NCBI GenBank assembly: GCA_030685025.1
Contig: JAUXWC010000236.1
Location: 1-33,200 of the forward strand
Direction: 5' to 3'
From: Rhodoferax sp.
Lineage (GTDB): Bacteria; Pseudomonadota; Gammaproteobacteria; Burkholderiales; Burkholderiaceae_C
DNA: 33,200 nt
This document shows, in pieces, positions 15,474 to 22,814 of the stretch; the first letter of the stretch is position 1, and the number at the start of each line of letters is the position of its first letter. Made by a program: the position numbers and the translations under genes. The notes under the pieces are model-generated. The model was not told the DNA's origin, did no database searches, and saw only the letters and a list, made by a program, of their open reading frames with translations.

Positions 15474-17264
15474 ATGTACCAATACACCGAATTTGACCGC
15501 CAGTTTGTCCGCCAACGCGCAGACCAATACCGCGACCAGTTGCAGCGCAACCTGGTCGGCAGCTTGACCGACGACGATTTTCGCCCGCTGCGTCTGCAAA
15601 ACGGCTGGTACATCCAGCGTTACGCGCCGATGCTGCGCGTGGCCGTGCCCTATGGTGAACTCTCCAGCGCGCAACTGCGGGCGCTGGCCACAATCGCCCG
15701 CGACTACGACCAACCCGACGCCGACTTGCTGCACCACGCGCAGCGAACCCAAGACGACTTGGGCAATCCCAAGGCACCCAAGCTCAAGTCGGGTTATGGG
15801 CACTTCTCGACCCGTCAGAACGTCCAGTTCAACTGGATCCCCTTGGCCAAGTCGGCCGACGTGATGGACCTGCTGGCCAGCGTCGACATGCACGGCATCC
15901 AGACCAGCGGCAACTGCATCCGCAACATCGCCAGTGACGCGCTGGCCGGCATTGCCGTGGATGAGACCGCCGACCCGCGCCCGTTCTGCGAGATCCTGCG
16001 CCAGTGGAGCACGCTGCACCCCGAGTTCGCCTTCCTGCCACGCAAGTTCAAGATCTCGGTGACCGGCGCCAAGGAAGACCGCGCGGCCATCGCCTGGTAC
16101 GACGTAGGCCTGCAGTTGCTGCACTCGGAACAAGGCGAGTTGGGCTTTCAGGTACGCGTGGGCGGCGGCATGGGCCGCACGCCCATCGTCAGCAGCGTGG
16201 CGCGCGAGTTCCTACCCTGGAACCAGCTACTCAATTACCTGGAGGCCGTGATCCGGGTCTACAACCGCTACGGCCGGCGCGACAACGCCTGGAAGGCGCG
16301 CATCAAGATCCTGGTCAAGGCCGAAGGTCAGCGCTTTGTCGATCAGGTGGAAGAAGAGTACCGCCAGATCATCGAGCATGACGGCGCACCGCACACCATC
16401 ACACAGGCCGAGTTCGACCGCGTCAACGCGTCCTTCGTGCCGCCACGCCTGAACGTGAAACGCAAGCAAACCGGTGACAAGGTGGAAGACATCTTGCGTG
16501 CCGCCGCCGAGAGCGACATCGAGTTCGCGCGCTGGCTGCAGCGCAATGTGCGAGCGCACCGCAACCCCGACCTGCGCGCCGTCACGCTGTCGTTCAAACG
16601 GCTGGGCTTTGCACCGGGCGACGCCACTGCCGAGCAACTCGATGCCGCAGCCGACCTGGCCGAGCGCTTCTCGGCTGGCGAGGCGCGCGTCACCCACGAG
16701 CAGAACCTGCTGCTGCCCTGGGTGCGCTGCGACCAGTTGCCCGACCTGTGGCGCGCCGCGCGGGCGCTGGGTCTGGCCAAACCCAACATCGGCCTGCTGA
16801 CCGACATGATTGCCTGCCCCGGCGGCGACTTCTGCGCGCTGGCCAATGCCCGCTCGATCCCGATCGCGCACGCCATCACGGAGCGTTATCAGGATCTGGA
16901 CGATCTGCATGACCTGGGCGAGATTGACCTGCACATCAGTGGTTGCATCAACTCCTGCGGCCATCACCACAGTGGTCACATCGGTATCTTGGGCGTCGAC
17001 AAGGACGGGCGCGAGTGGTACCAGGTGTTGCTCGGCGGTGCCGACGGTTCCAAGCTGAGTGGCCCGGCGCAGCCCGGCAGAATCGTTGGCCCCTCCTTTG
17101 GCGCCGCCGAAGTGCCCGACGTGGTCGAGGCCCTGCTGGAGCACTATCGCGCGCAGCGCGAACACGGCGAAACGTTTATCGCCACCTTGCGGCGCGTCGG
17201 TTTTGACTCCTTCAAACAAGCAGCCAACAGCGCCCGTCACGTGGCTGAGTTGCAAACAGTATGA
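15474..17264 (+). CDS. cysI: Sulfite reductase hemoprotein (nitrite/sulfite reductase family)
   Basis: A 596-residue siroheme enzyme that reduces sulfite to sulfide with six electrons. It has two ferredoxin-like half-domains and two siroheme/Fe-S regions. The [4Fe-4S]-siroheme ligands are visible as Cys448-x5-Cys454 (CPGGDFC) and Cys491-x3-Cys495 (GCINSC). Siroheme-binding Arg/Lys-rich strands occur near 110-120 (HFSTRQN) and 210-245. No flavoprotein cysJ is adjacent, so electrons probably come from ferredoxin or a small redox protein. Its stop overlaps the DUF934 start by 4 nt. The neighbouring APS reductase and ATP sulfurylase genes favour sulfite over nitrite as the substrate. Confidence 0.9.
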   Translation: MYQYTEFDRQFVRQRADQYRDQLQRNLVGSLTDDDFRPLRLQNGWYIQRYAPMLRVAVPYGELSSAQLRALATIARDYDQPDADLLHHAQRTQDDLGNPKAPKLKSGYGHFSTRQNVQFNWIPLAKSADVMDLLASVDMHGIQTSGNCIRNIASDALAGIAVDETADPRPFCEILRQWSTLHPEFAFLPRKFKISVTGAKEDRAAIAWYDVGLQLLHSEQGELGFQVRVGGGMGRTPIVSSVAREFLPWNQLLNYLEAVIRVYNRYGRRDNAWKARIKILVKAEGQRFVDQVEEEYRQIIEHDGAPHTITQAEFDRVNASFVPPRLNVKRKQTGDKVEDILRAAAESDIEFARWLQRNVRAHRNPDLRAVTLSFKRLGFAPGDATAEQLDAAADLAERFSAGEARVTHEQNLLLPWVRCDQLPDLWRAARALGLAKPNIGLLTDMIACPGGDFCALANARSIPIAHAITERYQDLDDLHDLGEIDLHISGCINSCGHHHSGHIGILGVDKDGREWYQVLLGGADGSKLSGPAQPGRIVGPSFGAAEVPDVVEALLEHYRAQREHGETFIATLRRVGFDSFKQAANSARHVAELQTV

Positions 17265-17734
17265 GTGCGGAGAACAGCATGAAATTGATCACTAACCAGC
17301 CCATCACTGAAGACCAGCTTGAACCCACCCAGGTACTGATCCTGGCCAACGATGTGGACCCTTGCAAATTGGCGCTCGATGGCATCGCACGCATCGAGCT
17401 CAACTTCCCCAAATTCACCGATGGGCGGGCCTTCAGCCAGTCCTTCCTGCTGCGCCGACGCCTGGGCTTTTCAGGCGAACTGCGCGCCGTCGGCGACGTG
17501 TTGATCGACCAGTTGCTGCAAATGAAGCGCAGCGGCTTTGACTCCGCCGTGCTGCGTGCCGACCAGAACCCCGACTTCGCGCACCGCCAACTGGCGCGCT
17601 ACCCCGCGTTCTACCAGGGCGACGCCGGCTCGGCCGCGCCCCGGTTTGCCCAGCACGAACAGCCAACATCCGACGATCAGTTGAGGACAGAGCTAAAGGT
17701 CTGTCCTGCAAAGTATCAGGAGGCCCACGCATGA
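17261..17734 (+). CDS. DUF934 family protein of the sulfate-assimilation operon
   Basis: A 157-residue protein matching DUF934, a family found beside ferredoxin-type cysI in proteobacteria. The signature region is FPKFTDGRAFSQSFLLRRRL near residues 50-69, followed by GELRAVGDVLIDQL. The conserved Arg and Gln residues suggest a structural or redox accessory role for sulfite reductase, but no activity is established. It is translationally coupled at both ends (ATGA overlaps with cysI and cysH). The last 30 residues are poorly conserved. Confidence 0.85.
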   Translation: MSAENSMKLITNQPITEDQLEPTQVLILANDVDPCKLALDGIARIELNFPKFTDGRAFSQSFLLRRRLGFSGELRAVGDVLIDQLLQMKRSGFDSAVLRADQNPDFAHRQLARYPAFYQGDAGSAAPRFAQHEQPTSDDQLRTELKVCPAKYQEAHA

Positions 17735-18495
17735 ACGCCATCGCACTCAACGCCCGCGCCAGCATCGGTTTCGATGCCAAGCTGGACCAGACCGTCGCCT
17801 TGCTCAAGCAAGCCGCGCAGGACTTCGCGCCAGTGTCGGCCGGCGAAGCCTCGCTGATATCGCAAGCCTCCAGCCTGGGCGCCGAGGACATGGTGATCAG
17901 CCATTTGATCAACCACCTGGGCCTGAACATCGGCATCTTTGTACTCGAAACTGGCAAATTGCACTCCGAGACACTGGCGCTGCTGGACCGGCTGCTGCTC
18001 ACTTCCCACGTCAAGGTGGAGGTGTTCAAGCCCAAGGCCGAGGCGGTGGTGCAGTTCGTCGCGCGCGAGGGCAACCAAGCCATGTACAAGAGCATCGCCT
18101 TGCGCAAGACCTGCTGCAACATCCGCAAGATGGAGCCGCTGCAGCGCGCGCTGGCCGGCAAACAAGCCTGGATCACCGGCTTGCGCCGCGAGCAGTCCGG
18201 GGCACGCGCGGTGGTGCCGGGGATCGACCACTCCGACGGGCAGCGGGCCAAGTTCAACCCACTGGCCGATTGGACCTGGGGCGATGTCTGGCACTTCATC
18301 GCGCTGCACAAGATCGACTACAACCCGCTGCACGACCAGTTCTACCCCAGCATCGGCTGCGCCCCGTGCACCCGCGCCATCAGCCTGGGCGAAGACTTCC
18401 GCTCCGGGCGCTGGTGGTGGGAGGATGAAGCCGCCAAGGAATGCGGCTTGCACGTCGCCCCATCCCGTTCTTCCCTTGAGAAAGCCCCCGCATGA
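17731..18495 (+). CDS. cysH: Adenylyl-sulfate (APS) reductase, [4Fe-4S] CysH type
   Basis: A 254-residue cytoplasmic reductase that turns activated sulfate into sulfite with thioredoxin-like reductant. The catalytic Cys lies in the C-terminal ECGLH motif (Cys238). The extra cysteines Cys128-Cys129 (KTCCNIRK) and Cys210/Cys213 (GCAPC) bind a [4Fe-4S] cluster, which marks APS rather than PAPS reductases. No cysC (APS kinase) gene is nearby, which is consistent. The start overlaps the DUF934 stop and the stop overlaps the cysD start, each by 4 nt. Confidence 0.92.
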   Translation: MNAIALNARASIGFDAKLDQTVALLKQAAQDFAPVSAGEASLISQASSLGAEDMVISHLINHLGLNIGIFVLETGKLHSETLALLDRLLLTSHVKVEVFKPKAEAVVQFVAREGNQAMYKSIALRKTCCNIRKMEPLQRALAGKQAWITGLRREQSGARAVVPGIDHSDGQRAKFNPLADWTWGDVWHFIALHKIDYNPLHDQFYPSIGCAPCTRAISLGEDFRSGRWWWEDEAAKECGLHVAPSRSSLEKAPA

Positions 18496-19472
18496 ACGCC
18501 CGCACCGAAGCCGAATTGCTCACCCCACTGCGCCAGAAGTTGAGCGCACACCACCTGAGCAACGCCCACCTCGACGCCCTGGAGGAAGAAACCATCTTCA
18601 TCCTGCGCGAAGTGGCCGCCGCGTTTGAACGCCCCACTCTGCTGTTCTCGGGCGGCAAGGATTCGCTGGTGATGCTCAAGTGCGCGGAGAAGGCCTTTAT
18701 GGGCAAGGAAGGCCCCTGCGGTGGCGGCCGTATCCCCTACCCGCTGCTGATGATCGACACTGGCCACAACTTCTCTGAAGTGACCGATTTCCGCGACTCG
18801 CGCGCCAAGGAGCTGCAAGCCGAGTTGATCGTGCGCAGTGTCGAGGACTCGATGGCACGCGGCACCGTTCGCCTGGCCCACCCGGGCGAGTCGCGCAATG
18901 TGCACCAGTCGGTGACCTTGCTCGAAGCGATCGAAGAATTTCGCTTTGACGCCCTGATTGGTGGCGCCCGCCGCGACGAGGAAAAGGCGCGCGCCAAGGA
19001 ACGCATCTTCAGCCACCGCGACAGCTTTGGCCAATGGCAGCCCAAGGCGCAGCGCCCCGAACTGTGGACACTGTTCAACACCCGGCTGCAGCAGGGCGAA
19101 CACTTTCGCGTGTTCCCGATCTCCAACTGGACCGAGCTTGACGTGTGGCAATACATCGAACGTGAACAGATCGCCCTGCCTTCGCTCTATTACGCGCACC
19201 AACGTGCCGTGGTGCAGCGCAAGGGCCTGCTGGTGCCGGTGACGGAGCTCACGCCCGCGCGGGACGACGAAACGGTGGAGCAGCGCACGGTACGTTTTCG
19301 CACCGTCGGCGACATCACCTGCACCTGCCCGGTGGAGAGCGACGCCGCCACCGCAGCCGACATCGTGATCGAAACCCTGGCGGCCGACGTGAGCGAGCGC
19401 GGCGCCACCCGGATGGACGACAAGACCTCGGACGCCTCCATGGAAAAACGCAAGAAAGACGGGTATTTTTAG
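18492..19472 (+). CDS. cysD: Sulfate adenylyltransferase subunit 2
   Basis: A 326-residue PP-loop ATP pyrophosphatase with the nucleotide motif SGGKDS at residues 53-58. It is the catalytic half of ATP sulfurylase and makes APS from sulfate and ATP together with the GTPase CysN encoded next. The MIDTGHNF and RRDEEKARAKER segments are typical of CysD. The C-terminal tail MEKRKKDGYF is the usual family end. The ATG overlaps the cysH stop (ATGA). The 128-nt gap to cysN holds a structured repeat, unlike the tight junctions elsewhere in the operon. Confidence 0.95.
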   Translation: MNARTEAELLTPLRQKLSAHHLSNAHLDALEEETIFILREVAAAFERPTLLFSGGKDSLVMLKCAEKAFMGKEGPCGGGRIPYPLLMIDTGHNFSEVTDFRDSRAKELQAELIVRSVEDSMARGTVRLAHPGESRNVHQSVTLLEAIEEFRFDALIGGARRDEEKARAKERIFSHRDSFGQWQPKAQRPELWTLFNTRLQQGEHFRVFPISNWTELDVWQYIEREQIALPSLYYAHQRAVVQRKGLLVPVTELTPARDDETVEQRTVRFRTVGDITCTCPVESDAATAADIVIETLAADVSERGATRMDDKTSDASMEKRKKDGYF

Positions 19473-19473
19473 C

Positions 19474-19562
19474 ACACCCCCCGGCTTGCCCACTTCGTGT
19501 GGCCGCTTTCCCCCTTGCTGGGGGCGACACCAGCGGCCCGGCGAAGCCGGTTCCGCGGTGTC
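19474..19562 (+). repeat. Dispersed structured intergenic repeat (Comamonadaceae type)
   Basis: The stretch has a CCCCC-TTGCT-GGGGG hairpin (19510-19524). It is followed by a long imperfect hairpin: GACACC (19526-19531) and GCGG (19533-19536) pair with CCGC (19553-19556) and GGTGTC (19557-19562), around an inner CCGGC-GAA-GCCGG stem (19538-19550). The GGGGGCGACACC...CGGCGAAGCCGGTTCCGCGG layout resembles a repeat I recall from many intergenic regions of Comamonadaceae. It lies between cysD and cysN. It may be a REP-like mobile sequence or an mRNA-processing or attenuation element. Confidence 0.6.
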
Positions 19563-19600
19563 CCTGGATTGAAGGCACCTCTATCTCACAGGATATTCTC

Positions 19601-20977
19601 ATGACCATCGCTATAACTTCAATAGCTTCCCATGCAAGCGCCACGCTGGCTAGAGACCAGAATGACACTTCTTCGGCGTTGCGCTTCATCACCTGCGGCT
19701 CGGTCGACGATGGCAAGAGCACGCTGATCGGGCGTCTGCTGGTGGACAGCAAGGCGGTGTTGCAGGACCATCTGGCAGGTGTGCAGCGCCAGGGCGAAAC
19801 CGACTTGGCCTTGCTCACCGATGGGCTGTCGGCCGAACGTGAGCAAGGCATCACGATTGATGTGGCCTACCGCTACTTCGCCACCGAGAACCGCAAGTTC
19901 ATCATTGGCGACGCGCCGGGCCATGAGCAGTACACCCGCAACATGGTGACGGCCGCCAGCAGCGCCGATTGCGCCGTGGTGTTGGTCGATGCCACCAAGC
20001 TGCAATGGCAAGACGCGGCACTGGAACTGCTGCCGCAAACGCGACGCCACTCGCTGTTGGCCAACCTGCTGCGGGTGCCCAGCATCGTGTTCGCAGTGAA
20101 CAAACTCGACGCGCTGGAAGACCCGAGTCGGCCCGAGACCCGTGGCCAAGCGGCACGCGCCTTTGCCAGCATCAGCCATGCGCTGGTGGCGTTTGCCCAA
20201 GCAGCAGGCATCGGCGTCACCGCCATTGTGCCGATCTCCGCACTCAAGGGCCACAACGTGGTGGACGCCGCGCCGCTCTGGTGCGACTACCTGGGTCCGA
20301 GCCTGCTGGAGATCCTCGAAGGCCTGCCGGTGACACCATCCGAGCCCGATCTACCGTTGGCGTTTCCGGTGCAATGGGTGGAGAAGTTTTCAACTTCTGC
20401 AGATACCTCACAAGGTCGGCGCGTGTTCTGGGGTCGGGTCGCCACCGGTCGTGCCGAAGTGGGGCAAACCATAACCATTCTGCCCAGCGGGCAGAGCGCC
20501 ACCGTGGCACAGGTGCTGGGCCACACCCGTACACCGCGCACGGTGCAAGCCGGCCACAGCGCCGGCATCGTGCTGGACCGCGAGGTCGATGTGTCGCGTG
20601 GTGACTGGCTGCTGGCGTCCGCGCCCAAGGCTGATGAGTTTGACGCCGAGCGCGCCTTCGTGCCGCCCAGCCGCGAACTGTCCGCCACCGTGGCGTGGAT
20701 GGACGACGAGCCCCTGGTGGCGGGGCGCGTCTACTGGGCGCTGCACGGACACCGCTGGGTCAAGGCGCGCGTCAAACGCGTGGTGCACAAGCTCGACGTC
20801 AACACCCTGGCCGAAGAGGACGCCACGCAACTGGCCGCCAATGCCATTGGTCACATCGAGTTGACCTTGCAGGAGCCCATTGCGGCCCTGCCATTTGCGC
20901 AGTCGCGCGTGCTGGGTTCGCTGGTTCTGGTCGACACCGCGTCACACAAAACATCAGGTGCCGTGCTGGTGAACTGA
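19601..20977 (+). CDS. cysN: Sulfate adenylyltransferase subunit 1 (GTPase)
   Basis: A 458-residue elongation-factor-like GTPase that couples GTP hydrolysis to APS formation by CysD. G1 is GSVDDGKST at residues 33-41, G3 is DAPGHEQY, and G4 is NKLD. EF-Tu-like domains 2 and 3 follow. It has no APS-kinase (CysC) domain, matching the APS-reductase route. ATG at 19601 follows AGGAT by 9 nt; an upstream GTG at 19499 lies inside the repeat and is rejected. The first 25 residues, rich in Ser/Ala, are not conserved in the family and overlap a repeat-like DNA segment. The stop is followed by a hairpin at 20985-21014. Confidence 0.93.
   Translation: MTIAITSIASHASATLARDQNDTSSALRFITCGSVDDGKSTLIGRLLVDSKAVLQDHLAGVQRQGETDLALLTDGLSAEREQGITIDVAYRYFATENRKFIIGDAPGHEQYTRNMVTAASSADCAVVLVDATKLQWQDAALELLPQTRRHSLLANLLRVPSIVFAVNKLDALEDPSRPETRGQAARAFASISHALVAFAQAAGIGVTAIVPISALKGHNVVDAAPLWCDYLGPSLLEILEGLPVTPSEPDLPLAFPVQWVEKFSTSADTSQGRRVFWGRVATGRAEVGQTITILPSGQSATVAQVLGHTRTPRTVQAGHSAGIVLDREVDVSRGDWLLASAPKADEFDAERAFVPPSRELSATVAWMDDEPLVAGRVYWALHGHRWVKARVKRVVHKLDVNTLAEEDATQLAANAIGHIELTLQEPIAALPFAQSRVLGSLVLVDTASHKTSGAVLVN
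19610..19657 (+). repeat. Palindromic repeat-like segment inside the cysN 5' end
   Basis: GCTAT-AACTTCA-ATAGC (19610-19626) is followed by GCAAGCG, ACGCT and CTAGAGACC blocks. This layout resembles short palindromic repeats I recall from Rhodoferax-like intergenic regions. Here it is translated as the non-conserved leader of CysN. The likeness is from memory and needs a genome-wide comparison. Confidence 0.4.
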
Positions 20978-20984
20978 GCGCTTT

Positions 20985-21014
20985 TGTAGCAACCCCGCTG
21001 CGGTCAGGGCTACA
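20985..21014 (+). terminator. Hairpin after cysN
   Basis: TGTAGC (20985-20990) pairs with GCTACA (21009-21014), with additional CC/GG pairing inside. It begins 8 nt after the cysN stop and is 67 nt upstream of fdxA. There is no T-run after it. It may end or slow the cys transcript, or may be another dispersed repeat. Confidence 0.4.
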
Positions 21015-21081
21015 GCGGCGAACGCAATCTCGAAAACCCAATAAAATCAAGGGTTTCCACTAATTCGTGCAAAACTAAAAA

Positions 21082-21411
21082 ATGACTCACACCGTCACAG
21101 AAGCCTGCATCAAGTGCAAGTACACCGATTGCGTGGACGTTTGTCCCGTCGACTGCTTTCGCGAAGGCCCCAACTTCCTGACCATCGACCCGGACGAATG
21201 CATCGACTGCGCGGTGTGTATCCCCGAGTGCCCGGCCAACGCCATTTATGCCGAAGAAGACGTGCCCGCCGACCAGCAGCACATGACCAAACTCAACGCC
21301 GAGCTGGCCAAGCTGCCCACCTGGAAGAGCATCACCAAACGCAAGGCACCCTTGCCCGATGCCGACGAGTGGAAAGACCTCACCGGCAAACTCAAGCACC
21401 TGATTCGATAA
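21082..21411 (+). CDS. fdxA: 7Fe ferredoxin FdxA
   Basis: A 109-residue ferredoxin of the Azotobacter FdI type. Cys9, Cys17 and Cys50 should hold a [3Fe-4S] cluster. Cys21, Cys40, Cys43 and Cys46 should hold a [4Fe-4S] cluster. Cys12 and Cys25 are extra. The C-terminal extension ([13 protein letters not shown]) is typical of the FdxA family. It transfers low-potential electrons in the cytoplasm. The next gene is a ferredoxin-NADP reductase and the upstream operon contains a sulfite reductase without CysJ, so a role in feeding sulfite reduction is plausible but not shown. Confidence 0.93.
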   Translation: MTHTVTEACIKCKYTDCVDVCPVDCFREGPNFLTIDPDECIDCAVCIPECPANAIYAEEDVPADQQHMTKLNAELAKLPTWKSITKRKAPLPDADEWKDLTGKLKHLIR

Positions 21412-21429
21412 TTCTCCCCGAGCCAGCCA

Positions 21430-21450
21430 CGCTGCAGCCCCTGTGCAGCG
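21430..21450 (+). other. Intercistronic hairpin between fdxA and the reductase gene
   Basis: CGCTGCA (21430-21436) and TGCAGCG (21444-21450) form a 7-bp stem with a 7-nt loop. It lies in the 66-nt gap between two co-directional redox genes. There is no T-run, so mRNA stabilisation or processing is more likely than termination. Confidence 0.4.
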
Positions 21451-21477
21451 TCTGCCGTCGACCGTAGCCGAAGTCCC

Positions 21478-22578
21478 ATGGAACCTCAACTGAACCAAGA
21501 AGTGATCAACACCGCACATGCCCACGAGGGGCCAATTGAAACCGACGCCGTCATCGTGGGCGCGGGTCCCGTGGGCCTGTTCCAGGTGTTCGAGCTGGGC
21601 CTGCTCGAAATCAAGGCGCACGTGATCGACTCGCTCGCTTACCCCGGTGGCCAGTGCGTCGAGTTGTACCCGGACAAACCGATCTATGACATCCCGGCCG
21701 TGCCCATGTGCACCGGCCAGGAGCTGACCGACAACCTGCTCAAGCAGATCGAGCCCTTTGGCGCAAGCTTTCACTTCGGGCAAGAAGTGACCGTGGTGCA
21801 GCAGCAGGACGATGGCCGATTCTTTGTTGAAACGTCCATGGGCACCCAGCTCCTGACCAAGACCATCTTCATCGCCGCCGGCGTGGGCGCGTTCCAGCCC
21901 CGCACGCTCAAAGTCGATGGCTTGGAAGCGTATGACGGCTCGCAACTGTTTTACCGCGTCAAAAACCCGGCTGACTTTGCCAACAAGAACCTGGTGATCG
22001 TCGGTGGCGGCGACTCGGCCCTGGACTGGGCGCTGGACTTCGTCAAGGACAGCGCGCACAAGGCCGAGAGCGTGATCCTGATCCACCGCCGCGACGGCTT
22101 CAAGGCCGCGCCCGCGAGCGTGGCCAAAATGAGGGAACTGTGCGACGCCTACGAGATGCAATTCATCGTCGGCCAGGTCACCGGCTACGACGAAAAAAAC
22201 GGCCAGCTCACCGCCGCCAAGGTCACCGGCGCCGACGGCGTGACACGTGTGGTGCCACTGGACATTCTGCTGGTGTTCTTTGGCCTGAGCCCAAAGCTGG
22301 GTCCCATCGCGCACTGGGGCCTGGAGATTGAGCGCAAGCAACTCAAGGTGGACACCGAGAAGTTCTCCACCAGCGTGCCGGGCATCTTTGCGGTGGGCGA
22401 CATCAATGTGTACCCTGGCAAGAAGAAGCTGATCCTGAGCGGTTTTCACGAATGCGCACTGGCCGCCTTTGGCGCCATGCCGATCATCTTCCCCGAGAAA
22501 AAAGTGTTCCTGCAGTACACCACCACCAGCCCAAAATTGCACAAAGTGCTGGGCGTCGAAACTCCGGTGTTCGACTGA
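21478..22578 (+). CDS. Ferredoxin--NADP+ reductase, thioredoxin-reductase-like
   Basis: A 366-residue flavoprotein of the TrxR-like FNR class (YumC type). The FAD-binding GxGxxG is GAGPVG at residues 28-33. The pyridine-nucleotide site is [12 protein letters not shown] near residue 177, and the second FAD motif is [12 protein letters not shown] near 302. The redox-active CxxC of true thioredoxin reductases is absent from the NADPH domain, which supports FNR activity. The N-terminal 20 residues extend beyond shorter homologues. It follows fdxA by 66 nt and probably exchanges electrons between NADPH and that ferredoxin. Confidence 0.87.
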   Translation: MEPQLNQEVINTAHAHEGPIETDAVIVGAGPVGLFQVFELGLLEIKAHVIDSLAYPGGQCVELYPDKPIYDIPAVPMCTGQELTDNLLKQIEPFGASFHFGQEVTVVQQQDDGRFFVETSMGTQLLTKTIFIAAGVGAFQPRTLKVDGLEAYDGSQLFYRVKNPADFANKNLVIVGGGDSALDWALDFVKDSAHKAESVILIHRRDGFKAAPASVAKMRELCDAYEMQFIVGQVTGYDEKNGQLTAAKVTGADGVTRVVPLDILLVFFGLSPKLGPIAHWGLEIERKQLKVDTEKFSTSVPGIFAVGDINVYPGKKKLILSGFHECALAAFGAMPIIFPEKKVFLQYTTTSPKLHKVLGVETPVFD

Positions 22579-22593
22579 TTATTTGAAGCCTGA

Positions 22594-22610
22594 GCCCGTA
22601 CAATACGGGC
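22594..22610 (+). terminator. Hairpin overlapping a possible -10 box
   Basis: GCCCGTA-CAA-TACGGGC is a perfect 7-bp stem with a 3-nt loop, 15 nt after the reductase stop. There is no T-run. The sequence TACAAT at 22599-22604 lies inside it and would make a good -10 element, with a start near 22611 just before the riboswitch leader. The -35 would fall near 22576-22581, where only a weak TGATTA is seen. It could be both the end of the upstream gene and the promoter of the next transcript. Confidence 0.45.
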
Positions 22611-22626
22611 GTTCTCTTCGGAGAAC
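22611..22626 (+). ncRNA. UUCG-capped hairpin at the 5' edge of the riboswitch leader
   Basis: GTTCTC-TTCG-GAGAAC is a perfect 6-bp stem closed by a TTCG loop, 4 nt before the TPP aptamer P1 region begins. If transcription starts near 22611, this would be the very 5' end of the mRNA and could protect it from decay or help the aptamer fold. Confidence 0.45.
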
Positions 22627-22630
22627 ATTC

Positions 22631-22708
22631 GCTAGGGGTGTTGCCGTGCAAGCGGCGACTGAGAAAGTCCCTTTGAACCTGACTGAGGTAATCCTCGCGC
22701 AGGGAAGC
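22631..22708 (+). promoter_or_regulatory. TPP (THI-box) riboswitch
   Basis: All conserved blocks of the thiamine pyrophosphate aptamer occur in order: GGGGTG (22635-22640), a variable P3 stem (TGCCG/CGGCG), CTGAGA (22659-22664), TGAACCTGA (22674-22682), GGTAATCC (22687-22694), GCGC (22697-22700) and GGGAAGC (22702-22708). The short GCT/AGC pairing closes P1. It lies 106 nt before the GTG start of a TonB-dependent receptor. It should lower receptor expression when TPP is plentiful. I see no T-run terminator between aptamer and gene, so the expression platform may act on translation or through Rho. Confidence 0.95.
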
Positions 22709-22814
22709 ATGACTTGATTCGGGTCGCGCTGTGTGAAGCCCGCTTCGCCAGCCTCTCAAACGACCAGTTACCGATCCAGCCAGCCGACCTGCTATGACGT
22801 GACAGGAATACGTT

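Noticed and set aside
21010-22542. Minus-strand open frame of 510 codons opposite fdxA and the reductase
   Set aside because: It spans two well-supported plus-strand genes and the gap between them, and its product resembles nothing known.
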